This document shows positions 36,181-46,931 of a DNA stretch of 64,000 nt, piece after piece. Both the position numbers and the translations under genes were made by a program. Source of the stretch: an uncultured Bartonella sp. (lineage in GTDB: Bacteria > Pseudomonadota > Alphaproteobacteria > Rhizobiales > Rhizobiaceae); NCBI RefSeq assembly GCF_945277285.1, contig NZ_CALYPR010000001.1, positions 806,001 to 870,000 on the forward strand, in the 5' to 3' direction. Below the pieces are notes generated by a model. The model searched no databases. It was not told where the DNA came from and saw nothing but the letters and a program-made list of their open reading frames with translations. The first letter of the stretch is position 1; every line of letters begins with the position of its first letter.

Positions 36181-36738
36181 TTACTTAACTGCATCTGGCA
36201 GCTTACCGATTAAATTCCAGCTTTCTTCAATTATATAAGGGCCGCCGCCGATCGACTCTTGGGATGACATCAAGACAAAGCGAGAAATTGGGAAAGGGGC
36301 TGTTTCAAAATTGCCACGGGAAGAAAGATAGGACAGAAGATTATCAAGCTTTACCTGATTAAGACGTGCCACTGTCACATGGGGAATAAACTTTCCCTTA
36401 TCGAGCTTCAACCCCAACTTTTTTGCTATTCTGTCAATATCACTCTGCAAAGTCAGGAGCTCGTCACATGGCTCTACGCGGGCATAGATCGAACGGGGCG
36501 TTTTGGAACCAAAAACATCAATTCCCTTCAAGCGGAGTGAAAAGAACTTTCTTTCAACGCGGTCAAGGGCATGTACCAGTTCATCAGCAGTCTGATTGCT
36601 CATATCACCGAAAAACCGCAAGGTAATATGATAGTTTTCTGTATCAATCCAGCGCGCGCCCGGCAAACCACCGCGCAAAAGTGACAGTGACAGAGCCGCG
36701 TCATGGGGTATTTCCAATGCTGTAAAAAGACGGGGCAT
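36181..36738 (-). CDS. thpR: RNA 2',3'-cyclic phosphodiesterase (LigT family)
   Basis: This 185-residue two-histidine phosphoesterase has both catalytic H-x-T-x motifs, HITL at residues 37-40 and HVTV at 120-123, spaced as in ThpR/LigT. The enzyme opens 2',3'-cyclic phosphates of RNA ends. It has a good AAAGGAG ribosome site before ATG 36738. It is on the minus strand downstream of tamB (stop at 36861) in an order that reads tamA-tamB; a 122-bp gap with T-rich DNA on the tamB side separates it from that transcript's promoter direction. Confidence 0.93.
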   Translation of the reverse strand: MPRLFTALEIPHDAALSLSLLRGGLPGARWIDTENYHITLRFFGDMSNQTADELVHALDRVERKFFSLRLKGIDVFGSKTPRSIYARVEPCDELLTLQSDIDRIAKKLGLKLDKGKFIPHVTVARLNQVKLDNLLSYLSSRGNFETAPFPISRFVLMSSQESIGGGPYIIEESWNLIGKLPDAVK

Positions 36739-36860
36739 TTTCGCTCCTTTAATCTTGACACCATAAATGCTATCGCCGTTTTTATTCAGAAGATGTTTGC
36801 TCGCAAGATAACAAGCAATGCCCTTATAAACTGGTAAAAAGTGCCTATTAATTTTTGCCC

Positions 36861-39800
36861 TTAATAATCTTTTTCATAGAACACGCCAACGCTTGAATCA
36901 CCTTCCGCCCCCAGAGCACCTTTGGCTTTCAGATTTTTCGAAATATCAAGATTGACAGTGCCTTTTGTATTGCCGCCGGAGCCTGCTTCAACCCCGAGAT
37001 AAATGTTATCACGTATATACCGGCCAGCTTTCACGCCGGTGTTCCCCTGTTTATCCGTTACAATATCTAGATCATCAAGTCCGGTTGTCGAACGTAAAGA
37101 ACCTAAAAGCGATGTATTGGTGACACCGGCAAGCTCTGCCGCAGCCGAGGCAAGCTGGGCTATCTGGAACGGCGACAATTCGCTAATTGAGCGGTTGAAG
37201 ATCAAACGTGCCAACACTTCATCCTGAGGCAGCACCGGAACGGAAGAAAACGCAACATTCAACGCATTGATCGTCCCGCTTACAGTGACTGTCACGGTAA
37301 TATCGCTTCCCTGTGTGGTAGCAACAAAATTGACCTCAGGATTGAGATTTCCAACCAATGTTACGGTTCCTTCCGTAAAGGTCAGCCTTTGTGAGAGAAT
37401 TTCAAAACGCCCGCGTAACATCTGGAAACCGCCAACCGGATGGATATCATTGAAAGGCCCGAACAGACCGATTTCACCCCCCAGTTCGACATCCAGTCCC
37501 ATGCCGCGAACAAAAATCTGGTTAGGTGCGCGAATGCGCATCTTCAATTGGACAACGGAAGGCTTTGTCGCGTTTGCCGAAGCTTTATTTTTACCGGTGT
37601 CAATTTTCGCCCGCTCCAAGGTGGTTTCAATACCTTGGGTGAGATGTTTGTGTTTAACTTCAATAAGGGCCGCACCACCGAAACGGTCCGGCACCGTGAT
37701 TTCTGCCTTTTCAATAGTAAGGTCGCCGCCAATAACCGGATTGCGCAATAAGGCGCCAGAAACAGTTACTGTCCCGTCAATAGTCGCTACAACCATCTCA
37801 CCATCGCTATAGCGCGTGTGATTGAGCCGGACGGTCATATCGGCGGGCATACCTGCGGCAAAATCAGTCGAAATGGAACCGTTTGCAACAATTGTCCCGC
37901 CGGCAGATGATGACGCATTAGCACGATTCAACACAATGCGTTCGCCACTCAGGCTTGCATCAACCACAATATTATTCAGCCGTAAATTGCTTTGCGGATC
38001 TATGAAGCTGCCATTGGAAAGGGCAAAACTGCCACTCAATTCCGGTTTTTCAATTGACCCTTTGATCGTTGCATCAACCTTTGCAGACCCCGAAGCCTGT
38101 GCACCCCGTTCGGCAAGAAATTGATTAACAATTCCCAAAGGTGCTGCTCCCTTGACGTGAAGATCAATTCCATTACCCTTTAACGGAACCGGACCACTGG
38201 CTGTCATATTAAGTCCTTGTGAGCCATTGGCACTGAGCTGTTCAAGGTTAAGAATAGAATTCTCATAATGGCCATGGGCATTAAGACTGATCGGCGCAAT
38301 GCCGTTTTTGGCTATAAGATCGGCTCTCAGCCCCTGACCTGAGAGATTGAATGTTGCGGTCGGGGCTTTAAGCTGGCCACCAATATGGGCTTGTCCGCTA
38401 ATATTACCACCTAAATTTTCACCGTTCACAAATCCATTTGCAAGACTTAACGGTAGGCTCTTCAATGTAATATCAAGATCAAGATTGCCCGTTCCCAAAG
38501 GAACTTTGCCATTTGCTTTCGCATCAAGCCCGCCACCCGAAAGGCCAGCATCGACATTGAGTTCCTTGCCATTGGTATTACCTTTGGCAAAAAGTGACAA
38601 TGGAGCAATTTTCTTGTCCTTTAACAAACCAAAACTTAGGCCATCGCCCTTAATATTAAATGTAATGTCAGGGTGTTCTTTGGTTCCTTCGATAAGCGCT
38701 TCACCATTCAAACTTCCTGCCGCGGCAAGGTCCGGCTTTACGAGATTAACTAGAGAAAGTGGCAGATGATCCATTGCCAATTGAAAGTCAAGTCGTTCCC
38801 CCCCTTCACCTTTAAATGACAATTTTCCGCCGTTTACATCCAAAGTCAGTGGCGCAATCTGATAGCCATTATCAAATAAGACTGCGGATGTCGGTTTTAT
38901 TAGTTTTGCATGGAACGCATCCTGCGTTACATTGAAGGTATCAAGCTGAATGGTCAGTCGCGTATCCGATCCTTCAGTATTTTTTTCGGCTTTCGGATAA
39001 ATAAGGACACCGGCAAAGTCGGTCTTGATATTGTTTTGCACATCAGCCGAAACCTGAAAAGCGGTTTTGCCGTCCATATCCTTGGCCGTGACCTTGATCG
39101 CATTGACGATTAGATGAGCAATGTGAATATCAGCGGCATTGACGAAACCATTGACACGGAATGCACCTTTCAGATCATCCAATGTCAAATTCATATCCAG
39201 ACTTTTAACGTGGTTTTCACCAAAAACCAATTCATCAATATGCGCTTTAAAACTGCCGTTCTGTTTTCCGGCATCTTGGCCAAAGCTGAAATCCCCCTTC
39301 ATACTTCCATGACCATCAGTCAGTAACAAGGCACTCACAGTGGAAATATCTGGCGCGTCAATGTGAATGTTACCGTCAATCAACCCCTCGTGGTTTTGTT
39401 CTAGATCGCCATTCACATGGGTCCCGCCAACAACAAGTTTAAGGTTATTGAGACTCTTTATCTGGTCATCATCAGAAAAGCTTGCTTTAAGTTCGAGTTT
39501 TTCGCCATTAAAAAAGCCGTTTCCTTCAATTGCACCATTAAGATAGGTTGCAACCGGCGAGGTATTATCAACAACCGCATTAGCAAAAAGCCCGGTTTGT
39601 TGCATTTTTTTCCCTGACAAGAGCGCATCGTCGATTGTTGCCCCTAAACTTAAAGCGATCAGGCGATTATGACCACGAGCAGCGCCTTTCAATGTTATAG
39701 GTCCCCGCATACGTGGACTGACAAGGTTTAGGTCAGAAAGACCAAGCTGATAATCCATATCGGCTTCATCACTTGAAAAACTGCCATTCGCCCGGAATTT

Positions 39801-41543
39801 GATATGGTCGTTACCGAGATAAAAGTTGCGCGTTGTAATTCCGTTCTCGTCGCGTTTGACACCACCAGCCATTTTGACATCTCCGGCAAGCAACCGGTCA
39901 ACGGTTTCATTACCGGTTTTCAACGCAACTGTATTACCCGTTAGATCAAGATCGAATGCACCGTTAGCAAGCCCGATTAGGCCATTTGCTTCAATATCGG
40001 CAGCACCGGAAAGCGGCTTACCACTCAACATTGCCAAGGGTTCCAATGTGTCCGCCTTAAGGCCGAGATTACCTTTAAAATCGAGTTTGTCGATTTCACC
40101 TTTAAGCCATAAGGTCAGTCCATTGGCACCAAGATCAATAGTTCGCACATTTATCGGTTTATTGGCCAGAATATCTGCATCAACTTTCAAATTAACAGAT
40201 TTTCCCAAAGCATCAGAAATTTTGCTCTTAGGGGTTGTCATACCGTTAATCGCACCGCTTATCTCGATACCAACATGATGGTTTTCGGAATCGTCAAGAT
40301 TTTCTGCATCTCCCCCCATATCGGCAGTAATGTTGCGTGCGCTAAAATTTTCGTTGGAAAAATTCGTGACAATAAATTGCCCGCTCCACATTGCAGAACC
40401 GCTTTGCCCATAATCAATATGAAGGGCGATCTCGTCAGCACGTGTCTTGCCACCTGCAACCGGTAGAATAAGCGAACCACCCGTTTGGGCCTTGATCTCC
40501 GCCTTTACCAACAGTTTGCGCAAAAATCCGTCTGCCAATGTTTCGGCATTTGCCGCAACATGAATGCCCTCGCCATTGATCGAAAATTGATCGAGACGTA
40601 ATCCGCCACCTTTTTTGATGAGAGCGGCAAGTTGTAATTGTGTGCGGTCCCCGAAAAATGCATGATATTCATCCGGCATCAAAAGAACAATCGGGCCGGA
40701 TAAATTGACATTGATTGCTTTGCCGGCTTCACCGCTATGAAGTGTGAACGCACCATTCAACACTGGATCGTTTCCGGCTTTCATCGCAAGATCAAGCTTA
40801 AAATCGTCAAGTGGTCCTTCGCCCTTCATAACGACGGCCAGCGGCGGGCGGTTTTTTATTTTAAGCACATTGGCAACAATACCATTTTCCGGCTCTGAAA
40901 CCTCAATGTCGATTTTTGCTTTATTTTTACTGTTTGAAATATTGGCCAAGACATTGAACTCACCCGCTTTATCAAGACGTTGCATGACAAGTTTGGCATC
41001 AAGATCACCATCGGCAAGAACAACGCCACCATTCAGCGAAACTTGTGAAGACAGACCAAAAAGCGGTTCTCCAAAGGCTACAGTTTTGGCTGTTATGGAT
41101 TTAACGCTGATGACAACTGGCAAATCGGGAAGGCCGAAGCCTTTTGATTGTGGAGAGGGGCCGGATGAATCGGGCAAAGGCTTTCGCAAAACATCAATAC
41201 GTTCTGCCGATAGGTCATTAATTGAAACCTGTCCACGCAATAAAGCAAGACGGTTCCAATCAATTCTGGCATCGGTGATTTTGAGCCATACACCTTCCCG
41301 ATCGGCAACAGTAATTAAGCCAATTGTGGCATTTGACGACAAGGCTCCTTGAATATCAGAAAATCTGATTTGCCGGTTAGGAGAAGAAATCTTGTTTTCA
41401 ATAAATGATAATACCCATGATTTATCGGTTTCAGCCGATTTATTTTCATTTGCGGGAAGATTTTGCGCAAAAATACTGCAAACACCGGCAAAGGTGATAA
41501 AAGCCGCAATCAGGAAAGCTGAAAATGATAATCTTTTCGTCAT
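36861..41543 (-). CDS. tamB: Translocation and assembly module inner-membrane protein TamB
   Basis: This 1560-residue protein has a single N-terminal membrane segment (about residues 7-26), a very long stretch of repetitive beta-strand sequence that would form the periplasmic beta-taco bridge, and the conserved C-terminal DUF490/TamB domain, with VTVSGTINALNVAFSS near residue 1425 and GLDDLDIVTDKQGNTGVKAGRYI near residue 1500. TamB pairs with TamA in outer-membrane protein assembly and lipid transport across the periplasm. It is large for the family but within range. The ATG overlaps the tamA stop by one base (TGATG), so the two are co-translated. Confidence 0.93.
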   Translation of the reverse strand: MTKRLSFSAFLIAAFITFAGVCSIFAQNLPANENKSAETDKSWVLSFIENKISSPNRQIRFSDIQGALSSNATIGLITVADREGVWLKITDARIDWNRLALLRGQVSINDLSAERIDVLRKPLPDSSGPSPQSKGFGLPDLPVVISVKSITAKTVAFGEPLFGLSSQVSLNGGVVLADGDLDAKLVMQRLDKAGEFNVLANISNSKNKAKIDIEVSEPENGIVANVLKIKNRPPLAVVMKGEGPLDDFKLDLAMKAGNDPVLNGAFTLHSGEAGKAINVNLSGPIVLLMPDEYHAFFGDRTQLQLAALIKKGGGLRLDQFSINGEGIHVAANAETLADGFLRKLLVKAEIKAQTGGSLILPVAGGKTRADEIALHIDYGQSGSAMWSGQFIVTNFSNENFSARNITADMGGDAENLDDSENHHVGIEISGAINGMTTPKSKISDALGKSVNLKVDADILANKPINVRTIDLGANGLTLWLKGEIDKLDFKGNLGLKADTLEPLAMLSGKPLSGAADIEANGLIGLANGAFDLDLTGNTVALKTGNETVDRLLAGDVKMAGGVKRDENGITTRNFYLGNDHIKFRANGSFSSDEADMDYQLGLSDLNLVSPRMRGPITLKGAARGHNRLIALSLGATIDDALLSGKKMQQTGLFANAVVDNTSPVATYLNGAIEGNGFFNGEKLELKASFSDDDQIKSLNNLKLVVGGTHVNGDLEQNHEGLIDGNIHIDAPDISTVSALLLTDGHGSMKGDFSFGQDAGKQNGSFKAHIDELVFGENHVKSLDMNLTLDDLKGAFRVNGFVNAADIHIAHLIVNAIKVTAKDMDGKTAFQVSADVQNNIKTDFAGVLIYPKAEKNTEGSDTRLTIQLDTFNVTQDAFHAKLIKPTSAVLFDNGYQIAPLTLDVNGGKLSFKGEGGERLDFQLAMDHLPLSLVNLVKPDLAAAGSLNGEALIEGTKEHPDITFNIKGDGLSFGLLKDKKIAPLSLFAKGNTNGKELNVDAGLSGGGLDAKANGKVPLGTGNLDLDITLKSLPLSLANGFVNGENLGGNISGQAHIGGQLKAPTATFNLSGQGLRADLIAKNGIAPISLNAHGHYENSILNLEQLSANGSQGLNMTASGPVPLKGNGIDLHVKGAAPLGIVNQFLAERGAQASGSAKVDATIKGSIEKPELSGSFALSNGSFIDPQSNLRLNNIVVDASLSGERIVLNRANASSSAGGTIVANGSISTDFAAGMPADMTVRLNHTRYSDGEMVVATIDGTVTVSGALLRNPVIGGDLTIEKAEITVPDRFGGAALIEVKHKHLTQGIETTLERAKIDTGKNKASANATKPSVVQLKMRIRAPNQIFVRGMGLDVELGGEIGLFGPFNDIHPVGGFQMLRGRFEILSQRLTFTEGTVTLVGNLNPEVNFVATTQGSDITVTVTVSGTINALNVAFSSVPVLPQDEVLARLIFNRSISELSPFQIAQLASAAAELAGVTNTSLLGSLRSTTGLDDLDIVTDKQGNTGVKAGRYIRDNIYLGVEAGSGGNTKGTVNLDISKNLKAKGALGAEGDSSVGVFYEKDY

Positions 41544-43513
41544 CAGAATGCCTGCCCTATACCGATATAAAAGCCAAGATCAGGATCACCAACCGCACCA
41601 TCCAGAGGAACAGCCACATCAAACCGCAATGGCCCGAGCCCCGTCATATAACGGACACCGATACCGGCACCCATTTTGGTATTTTCGGAAAAGTCCGGGT
41701 AGGTATCCTCACCCACAACACCGGCATCGACAAAACCAACCAAACCGATTGTACTGGTGATCATTGTACGTAATTCTGCTGAACCTTCAACAAGTGAACG
41801 GCCGCCGATTGTGTCGCCGGTATCGGTCCTTATTCCGATATTGCGATAGCCATAGCCACGCACAGAGCCACCACCACCGGCAAAAAATAGCATATCGGAA
41901 GGAATTTCACTTGCCTGAGGTCCCGTAATTGAGCCGATCTTTGCCCGTGTTGCAATAACAAAACGGTCTTTTGCATCAAGCGAGAAATAGGAGCGTCCCT
42001 CGAGTGTCATTTTGCCGATAAAATTGCCATAATGGATTTCATAGATCGGCTCCAGAACCGCTTCACCATAAAGGCCGTGTTTCGGATCAGTCTTATTATC
42101 TCGACTATCATAAAGCAGACCGCCTAAAAAACCGACCGGAGTAAAATCGCGATTGCCAAAATAGTCGTCTTCCGACTTGGTCTGGGCTGCATTAAAATAA
42201 ATACGCCCCGACAATTCATCCGTGAAACTATGTGTCAAGCCGAACTGACCGGTAACACCGGTTGTTGTATAATTGTCGAGAACCTCACGCTGGCCTTTGA
42301 GGCTTGCTACGAAGTCAGTATCAGGCGTGATTACCCCCGGACGGGTAAACGTTGTACCAAGAAGATAACTGAAATTTTTCGGATTGTAGGAATCATCCTG
42401 ATTGCCACCAACACCGCTAATCTTCGCATCAAAGCGCAAGCGTTCAGCATGGCCGAAGAGATCTCTGTGCATCCAATAGGCTTCAAGCCCTGCCCCATCA
42501 AGTGTCGAATAACTGCCACCCACACCAAAACGGTGCAACGGGCGCTCCTGAACAACCAGATTAAGTGGCAAACTGCCGTCAGCATTGATTTTATCAGCCT
42601 CTCTGACATTGGCAGCCCTGAACACATCAAGTCGCGCGAGCCGTTTATTGGCTTTGGCAATGTCGTCGGGGTCATATTCTTGACCCTGTGGCAGTCCGGT
42701 CATCCACGCAACATAAGCTGAATCCATGCGTGGTTTTTTGCTGACATTTTTAACCGATAATGGTCCGTAATGAGCTTTGCGGCCGGGCACAACCTCAATA
42801 TTGGAATCAACCGTGCGGCTTTCATGATCGGCAACAACCTCACGGTTTTTAACGCTTGCTTTCGCGTAACCTTGTTGGCGCCAGCCTTCGACGGCAAGTT
42901 GCTCGGCTTTAAAAACAGCACCGGATTTGGCAATATCACCAGTGGCATATCCTGACTCTTGAGGAAGCGGAACTTTATCTTTTTTGTCATCTGTAGGAGG
43001 AGCAAGCTCGTGAACATTAGCCACACCAAAATGGTATTTCGGCCCCGTATCAATAGTGATGAGAATATCTGATTGATCCGGTAATTCTGTATCAGGAAGA
43101 ATATTGGCAGCCTCTTGACCATTGACCAAGATGCTGATTGTGCCACCATAATGACCTTCTGCATAAAGAGCTGCTAAAATTTTTCGATAGTCACCACGTG
43201 CTTTGGCAAGAAGCCCGGCAGAGCCGGAGGCAGGCTTGTCATCATCTTCAACAAGAGATGAAGCGGCCTTGACTATTTTAACCCCTGCTTCCGGTGTCCC
43301 CGGGGCAGCAACGACTTTGACTTTATAGTGTTTTGGAACACCTATCACATCGGCATTTTTATCTGTCTGGTTTTTCTTGCCCCATAAATGGATACCAAAA
43401 AGGTCGAAGGCGCTTGCTTCTTGCGTTTGTGTAAAAGACAACGCAAAACACGCTATCAAAGCGATAACGGCACTTTCTGCTTTCAACCTTGATTTTATAC
43501 CCGATATTGCCAA
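41543..43513 (-). CDS. tamA: Outer-membrane assembly factor TamA (BamA family)
   Basis: This 656-residue protein has a signal peptide (hydrophobic at about 15-30), POTRA-type segments up to about residue 320 and a 16-strand beta-barrel. The barrel carries the conserved VRGYGYRNIG segment near residue 553 (the loop-6 V-R-G-Y motif) and ends in YIGIGQAF with the C-terminal Phe of outer-membrane barrel proteins. The reading frame starts with TTG at 43513, just ahead of the signal peptide; no ATG lies upstream in frame. It partners TamB downstream. Confidence 0.92.
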   Translation of the reverse strand: MAISGIKSRLKAESAVIALIACFALSFTQTQEASAFDLFGIHLWGKKNQTDKNADVIGVPKHYKVKVVAAPGTPEAGVKIVKAASSLVEDDDKPASGSAGLLAKARGDYRKILAALYAEGHYGGTISILVNGQEAANILPDTELPDQSDILITIDTGPKYHFGVANVHELAPPTDDKKDKVPLPQESGYATGDIAKSGAVFKAEQLAVEGWRQQGYAKASVKNREVVADHESRTVDSNIEVVPGRKAHYGPLSVKNVSKKPRMDSAYVAWMTGLPQGQEYDPDDIAKANKRLARLDVFRAANVREADKINADGSLPLNLVVQERPLHRFGVGGSYSTLDGAGLEAYWMHRDLFGHAERLRFDAKISGVGGNQDDSYNPKNFSYLLGTTFTRPGVITPDTDFVASLKGQREVLDNYTTTGVTGQFGLTHSFTDELSGRIYFNAAQTKSEDDYFGNRDFTPVGFLGGLLYDSRDNKTDPKHGLYGEAVLEPIYEIHYGNFIGKMTLEGRSYFSLDAKDRFVIATRAKIGSITGPQASEIPSDMLFFAGGGGSVRGYGYRNIGIRTDTGDTIGGRSLVEGSAELRTMITSTIGLVGFVDAGVVGEDTYPDFSENTKMGAGIGVRYMTGLGPLRFDVAVPLDGAVGDPDLGFYIGIGQAF

Positions 43514-43866
43514 AACACTTAACTCTTAAAAACCAAACTCATTCATACTTCATCCGTTCAACCGATATAGCGCTCCATAGAACCAAACACATAATTTATT
43601 TTTTAAATTCAAATTGTTTTTCCAGTTCAAAGACAAACTTTATGTCCATCACCTTATCTACTTGTTCTCGGTAGCATAGCTGGTTGTCTATTCATACACT
43701 GACAAGCATGAATTTGCTCCATTTTCGTCAAGGAAGTGTTAAACAGTAAAATTTACCTCAATATGTTCGTTGCTCGTAAATCTACAAATGTTCACGAAAT
43801 GTTCTTGATTTTCGATAAAAATAATGATTGTATCATTTTGATACAACTAGGACGAGATAAAAACAA
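43514..43866. promoter_or_regulatory. Divergent tamA / comM upstream region
   Basis: A 353-bp AT-rich region between the divergent tamA and comM genes; it must carry both promoters. I see no repeat or RNA gene. A GGACGAGA ribosome site precedes comM. Confidence 0.5.
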
Positions 43867-45396
43867 ATGGTTGCCCGCATTACAACTGTTGCCTTTTCCG
43901 GAGTTGAGGCTCTACCTGTTGATGTACAGGTGATGATTGCCCCGGGAAAAATGGGAATGTCAATTGTCGGCCTTGCCGATAAGGCGGTTGCCGAAAGCCG
44001 CGAACGCGTTCAGGCTGCCCTTCATGCCTGTGGATTATCTATGCCAGTCAAAAGAGTCACGGTCAATCTTGCACCGGCCGATTTGCCAAAAGAAGGCTCC
44101 CATTACGATTTACCAATTGCAGTTGGATTAATGGTCGCAATGGGGCTTTTACCAGCGGAAGTCGGGCAAGACTATATCGTTATGGGGGAATTGGCACTTG
44201 ACGGATCTATTGCTCCGGTGAGCGGCGTATTGCCCGCCGCTATGGCTGCTGTTGCATCCAATAAAGGTCTGATATGTCCTGAAAAATGCGGGCCAGAAGC
44301 TGCCTGGGCAGGTTCTGATATAACGATATTAGCGCCTGCAAGTCTTCTTGCCCTTGTCAATCATTTTAAAGGTACACAATTTTTGTCCGCTCCGCAACCA
44401 CGCCAATATATTATGCAGGAAGACTTGCCTGATCTTGCCGACATTAAAGGGCAAAGTGCCGCCAAACGCGCCCTTGAAGTTGCTGCTGCCGGGCGCCACA
44501 ATCTTTTATTTGTGGGGCCTCCAGGTGCTGGAAAATCCATGCTTGCTGAACGTTTGCCTTCGATTTTGCCACCATTGGATGCTCGCGAACTTCTTGATGT
44601 GTCACTTATTGCATCAATTGCCGGTGCAACAACAAACGGTTCTATTTCTATCCATCGGCCTTTTCGTGCACCACACCATTCAGCTTCCATGGCAGCCATG
44701 GTCGGCGGCGGCATCAAGGCACGCCCCGGTGAAGTTTCGCTTGCCCATAATGGTGTATTATTTCTTGACGAATTTCCCGAATTTTCACCGCAAGTGCTCG
44801 ATTCCTTGCGCCAACCGCTCGAAAGTGGTGAATGCGTTGTGGCTCGGGCCAACCACCATGTGAGCTATCCTGCACGCATCCAGCTGGTTGCTGCCATGAA
44901 TCCATGCCGTTGCGGTATGGCCGGAGAACCCGGGCATGTTTGCGCCAAAGGACCGAAATGCCAAATAGATTATCAGTCACGAATTTCCGGCCCTTTGCTC
45001 GACCGCATTGATTTGCGAATTGAGGTACCAGCTCTTTCGGCCCTTGATTTGATTAAACCGGCAAAAGCCGAACCCAGTCATATTGTTGCCAAACGCGTTA
45101 GAAACGCACGCGATATCCAAAGTAAACGCTATAGCGATCTGGGAATGCCCAATATCCGTACCAATGGAGATTGTCCGGCAAATCTTATCGAGAAAATCGC
45201 TGTTCTTGATAATGCTGCAACGACCTTGTTGAAAAACATCAGCGAAAAAATGCAGCTTTCGGCACGCGCCTATCACCGAGTTCTAAAAGTCGCGCGCACC
45301 ATTGCCGACCTTGATGGCTCAACGCAGTTAACAAAGCACCATCTCGCCGAAGCTATTTCCTACCGGTTGGGAAATGAACGACTTACTGCTGCTTGA
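43867..45396 (+). CDS. comM: YifB/ComM family Mg-chelatase-like AAA+ protein
   Basis: This 509-residue protein begins with a lon-protease-like fold (segments near residues 1-170, with AVAESRERVQAAL near residue 41 and APADLPKEGSHYDLPIAVG near residue 75). A Mg-chelatase ChlI-type AAA+ domain follows with Walker A GPPGAGKSMLAERLP near residue 217 and LFLDEFPEF near residue 297, then the Cys-bearing MNPCRCG region near residue 343 and a C-terminal helical part. ComM is a helicase that drives branch migration during natural transformation. No competence genes are nearby. It is convergent with the glycosyltransferase at 45426. Confidence 0.95.
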   Translation: MVARITTVAFSGVEALPVDVQVMIAPGKMGMSIVGLADKAVAESRERVQAALHACGLSMPVKRVTVNLAPADLPKEGSHYDLPIAVGLMVAMGLLPAEVGQDYIVMGELALDGSIAPVSGVLPAAMAAVASNKGLICPEKCGPEAAWAGSDITILAPASLLALVNHFKGTQFLSAPQPRQYIMQEDLPDLADIKGQSAAKRALEVAAAGRHNLLFVGPPGAGKSMLAERLPSILPPLDARELLDVSLIASIAGATTNGSISIHRPFRAPHHSASMAAMVGGGIKARPGEVSLAHNGVLFLDEFPEFSPQVLDSLRQPLESGECVVARANHHVSYPARIQLVAAMNPCRCGMAGEPGHVCAKGPKCQIDYQSRISGPLLDRIDLRIEVPALSALDLIKPAKAEPSHIVAKRVRNARDIQSKRYSDLGMPNIRTNGDCPANLIEKIAVLDNAATTLLKNISEKMQLSARAYHRVLKVARTIADLDGSTQLTKHHLAEAISYRLGNERLTAA

Positions 45397-45425
45397 CCGA
45401 ATTTGCCCACGTTTTTTACTATAAA

Positions 45426-46931
45426 TTATCCTTTAAAACCTGAGAGTCTTTTGCGAATTGATTTTCCTATCCGATGGAAATATTTCCAAAGACCGGTTCT
45501 ATAAAAATTTGGACCGCCATGCCAGAGCGCAACAAGAACATCTTCATCGCATATATCCGGACGTTCAACAGATTTTGCTATTTTATAGATCGCATGCCGA
45601 TCCGGCGTAGCACTTAGCATACATTGTTTTCTCTTTTCCCAATTTTGAGGAGAATGCTCTTCTAGCATCTTCTGCTGTATTTCTATCGCCACAGTCTTTG
45701 CATAATCATTATTATTAAGAATATTTTCTGCTTTATCTTCCAATTCTTTTATATTTTCGCAATAGGCTGTAGAATGGACGATATAATCACTTTGTCCTAA
45801 ATCACATTTCAAACTCAGAACCGGTTTACCAGCTAGGCTGGCATCAATCAAAGCGGTGCCACCGTTGATCGGATAACTGTCAATTATAAGATCGGCAGAA
45901 CATACATAATCAATATAGCCATCGTGGTATCCAATAGGATCTCGAAACCTTATTCGATCGGTAAATTGTGCAGCCAATTCATTCCATCCGGAATCATGAC
46001 GATGAGGCCCTACCATATATATCGAACAATGAGGCAAACGCGTCAGAATATTTGACAAACCTTTGATAAACTCATTTTTTCCTAGTGAGGAGAATTTTCG
46101 TCGCGATCCTGACATAAAGATTAATTTTTTATTTTCTGGCAATCCCAATTTTTGGCGTGCCGCATTTTTATCTTTAAAAATTGGAAAATGGTCATCAAGA
46201 GGAATCCCTAATATACTTGATCTCGCAATACCACGTTTTTCAATGCTTCTTTTTTGACCACATTGATTCAGATCAGCCACCATATCTGCAATACTGACAC
46301 CACACCAAAAAGCATGGTCTGCATGATTAAAGAAAATAACCGGACGAGTAAATTTCGTTGTTCCAAAAGCTACAAGAGCCGTCGGATCATCCATATGGAT
46401 ATGAAGAATGATATATTCATACTCCATTGCTATTTTCCGCAGCATTAAAGCCCGACTATTAAGATCGTCAAAACCGGAAAGATTGAGGAGTTTGCCATTT
46501 TTTCTGGCCAAACTATCTACTAAACTTTGGGGAATACTAGTTTGGACAATCTTGTTTTTCTCTCTGCGATTTTGCCTCAATAACACAACGCTATGTTTTT
46601 CCCATGTAGGTGCTTGTGAAATCCAGCGCTCCACCACTCGTGTATGCCCGCCAAATGTGTAAGCTTCCGATATAACGTGAAGGAACGACGAAGGGACATA
46701 TGTCGGATTACTACCGTTATCATCAAGACGTTCGGCAACATCGAGAAAAACTTGTTCGAGAGCTGAAGAAGCGTAGATCGCGCTACTATTTTTAACTAGA
46801 TAAGTCAATGCATCTTGCGCTTTTGATAAACGCTCTTGTTCATCCCCAAGCTGTTCAATTTCAGCCAAAAAGTGGTCATACCGGTCTCGATTCCGGCTAA
46901 TATATTTAAAATATGCTTGATATTTACTCAT
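45426..46931 (-). CDS. GT-B glycosyltransferase
   Basis: This 501-residue protein, with ATG 46931 overlapping the aminotransferase stop by 8 bases, ends the glycan cluster. It has an N-terminal helical part (to about residue 90) and then a GT-B type pair of Rossmann domains: [19 protein letters not shown] near residue 97, [10 protein letters not shown] near residue 210, and [40 protein letters not shown] near residues 320-400 in the nucleotide-sugar-binding half. A short basic C-terminal tail (KSIRKRL) may touch the membrane. The donor is unknown; a protein-glycosylating role is possible, since the N-terminal helical plus GT-B layout is seen in some of those. The frame extends upstream with TTG/ATG starts inside the neighbour, which I judge less likely. 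Confidence 0.8.
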   Translation of the reverse strand: MSKYQAYFKYISRNRDRYDHFLAEIEQLGDEQERLSKAQDALTYLVKNSSAIYASSALEQVFLDVAERLDDNGSNPTYVPSSFLHVISEAYTFGGHTRVVERWISQAPTWEKHSVVLLRQNRREKNKIVQTSIPQSLVDSLARKNGKLLNLSGFDDLNSRALMLRKIAMEYEYIILHIHMDDPTALVAFGTTKFTRPVIFFNHADHAFWCGVSIADMVADLNQCGQKRSIEKRGIARSSILGIPLDDHFPIFKDKNAARQKLGLPENKKLIFMSGSRRKFSSLGKNEFIKGLSNILTRLPHCSIYMVGPHRHDSGWNELAAQFTDRIRFRDPIGYHDGYIDYVCSADLIIDSYPINGGTALIDASLAGKPVLSLKCDLGQSDYIVHSTAYCENIKELEDKAENILNNNDYAKTVAIEIQQKMLEEHSPQNWEKRKQCMLSATPDRHAIYKIAKSVERPDICDEDVLVALWHGGPNFYRTGLWKYFHRIGKSIRKRLSGFKG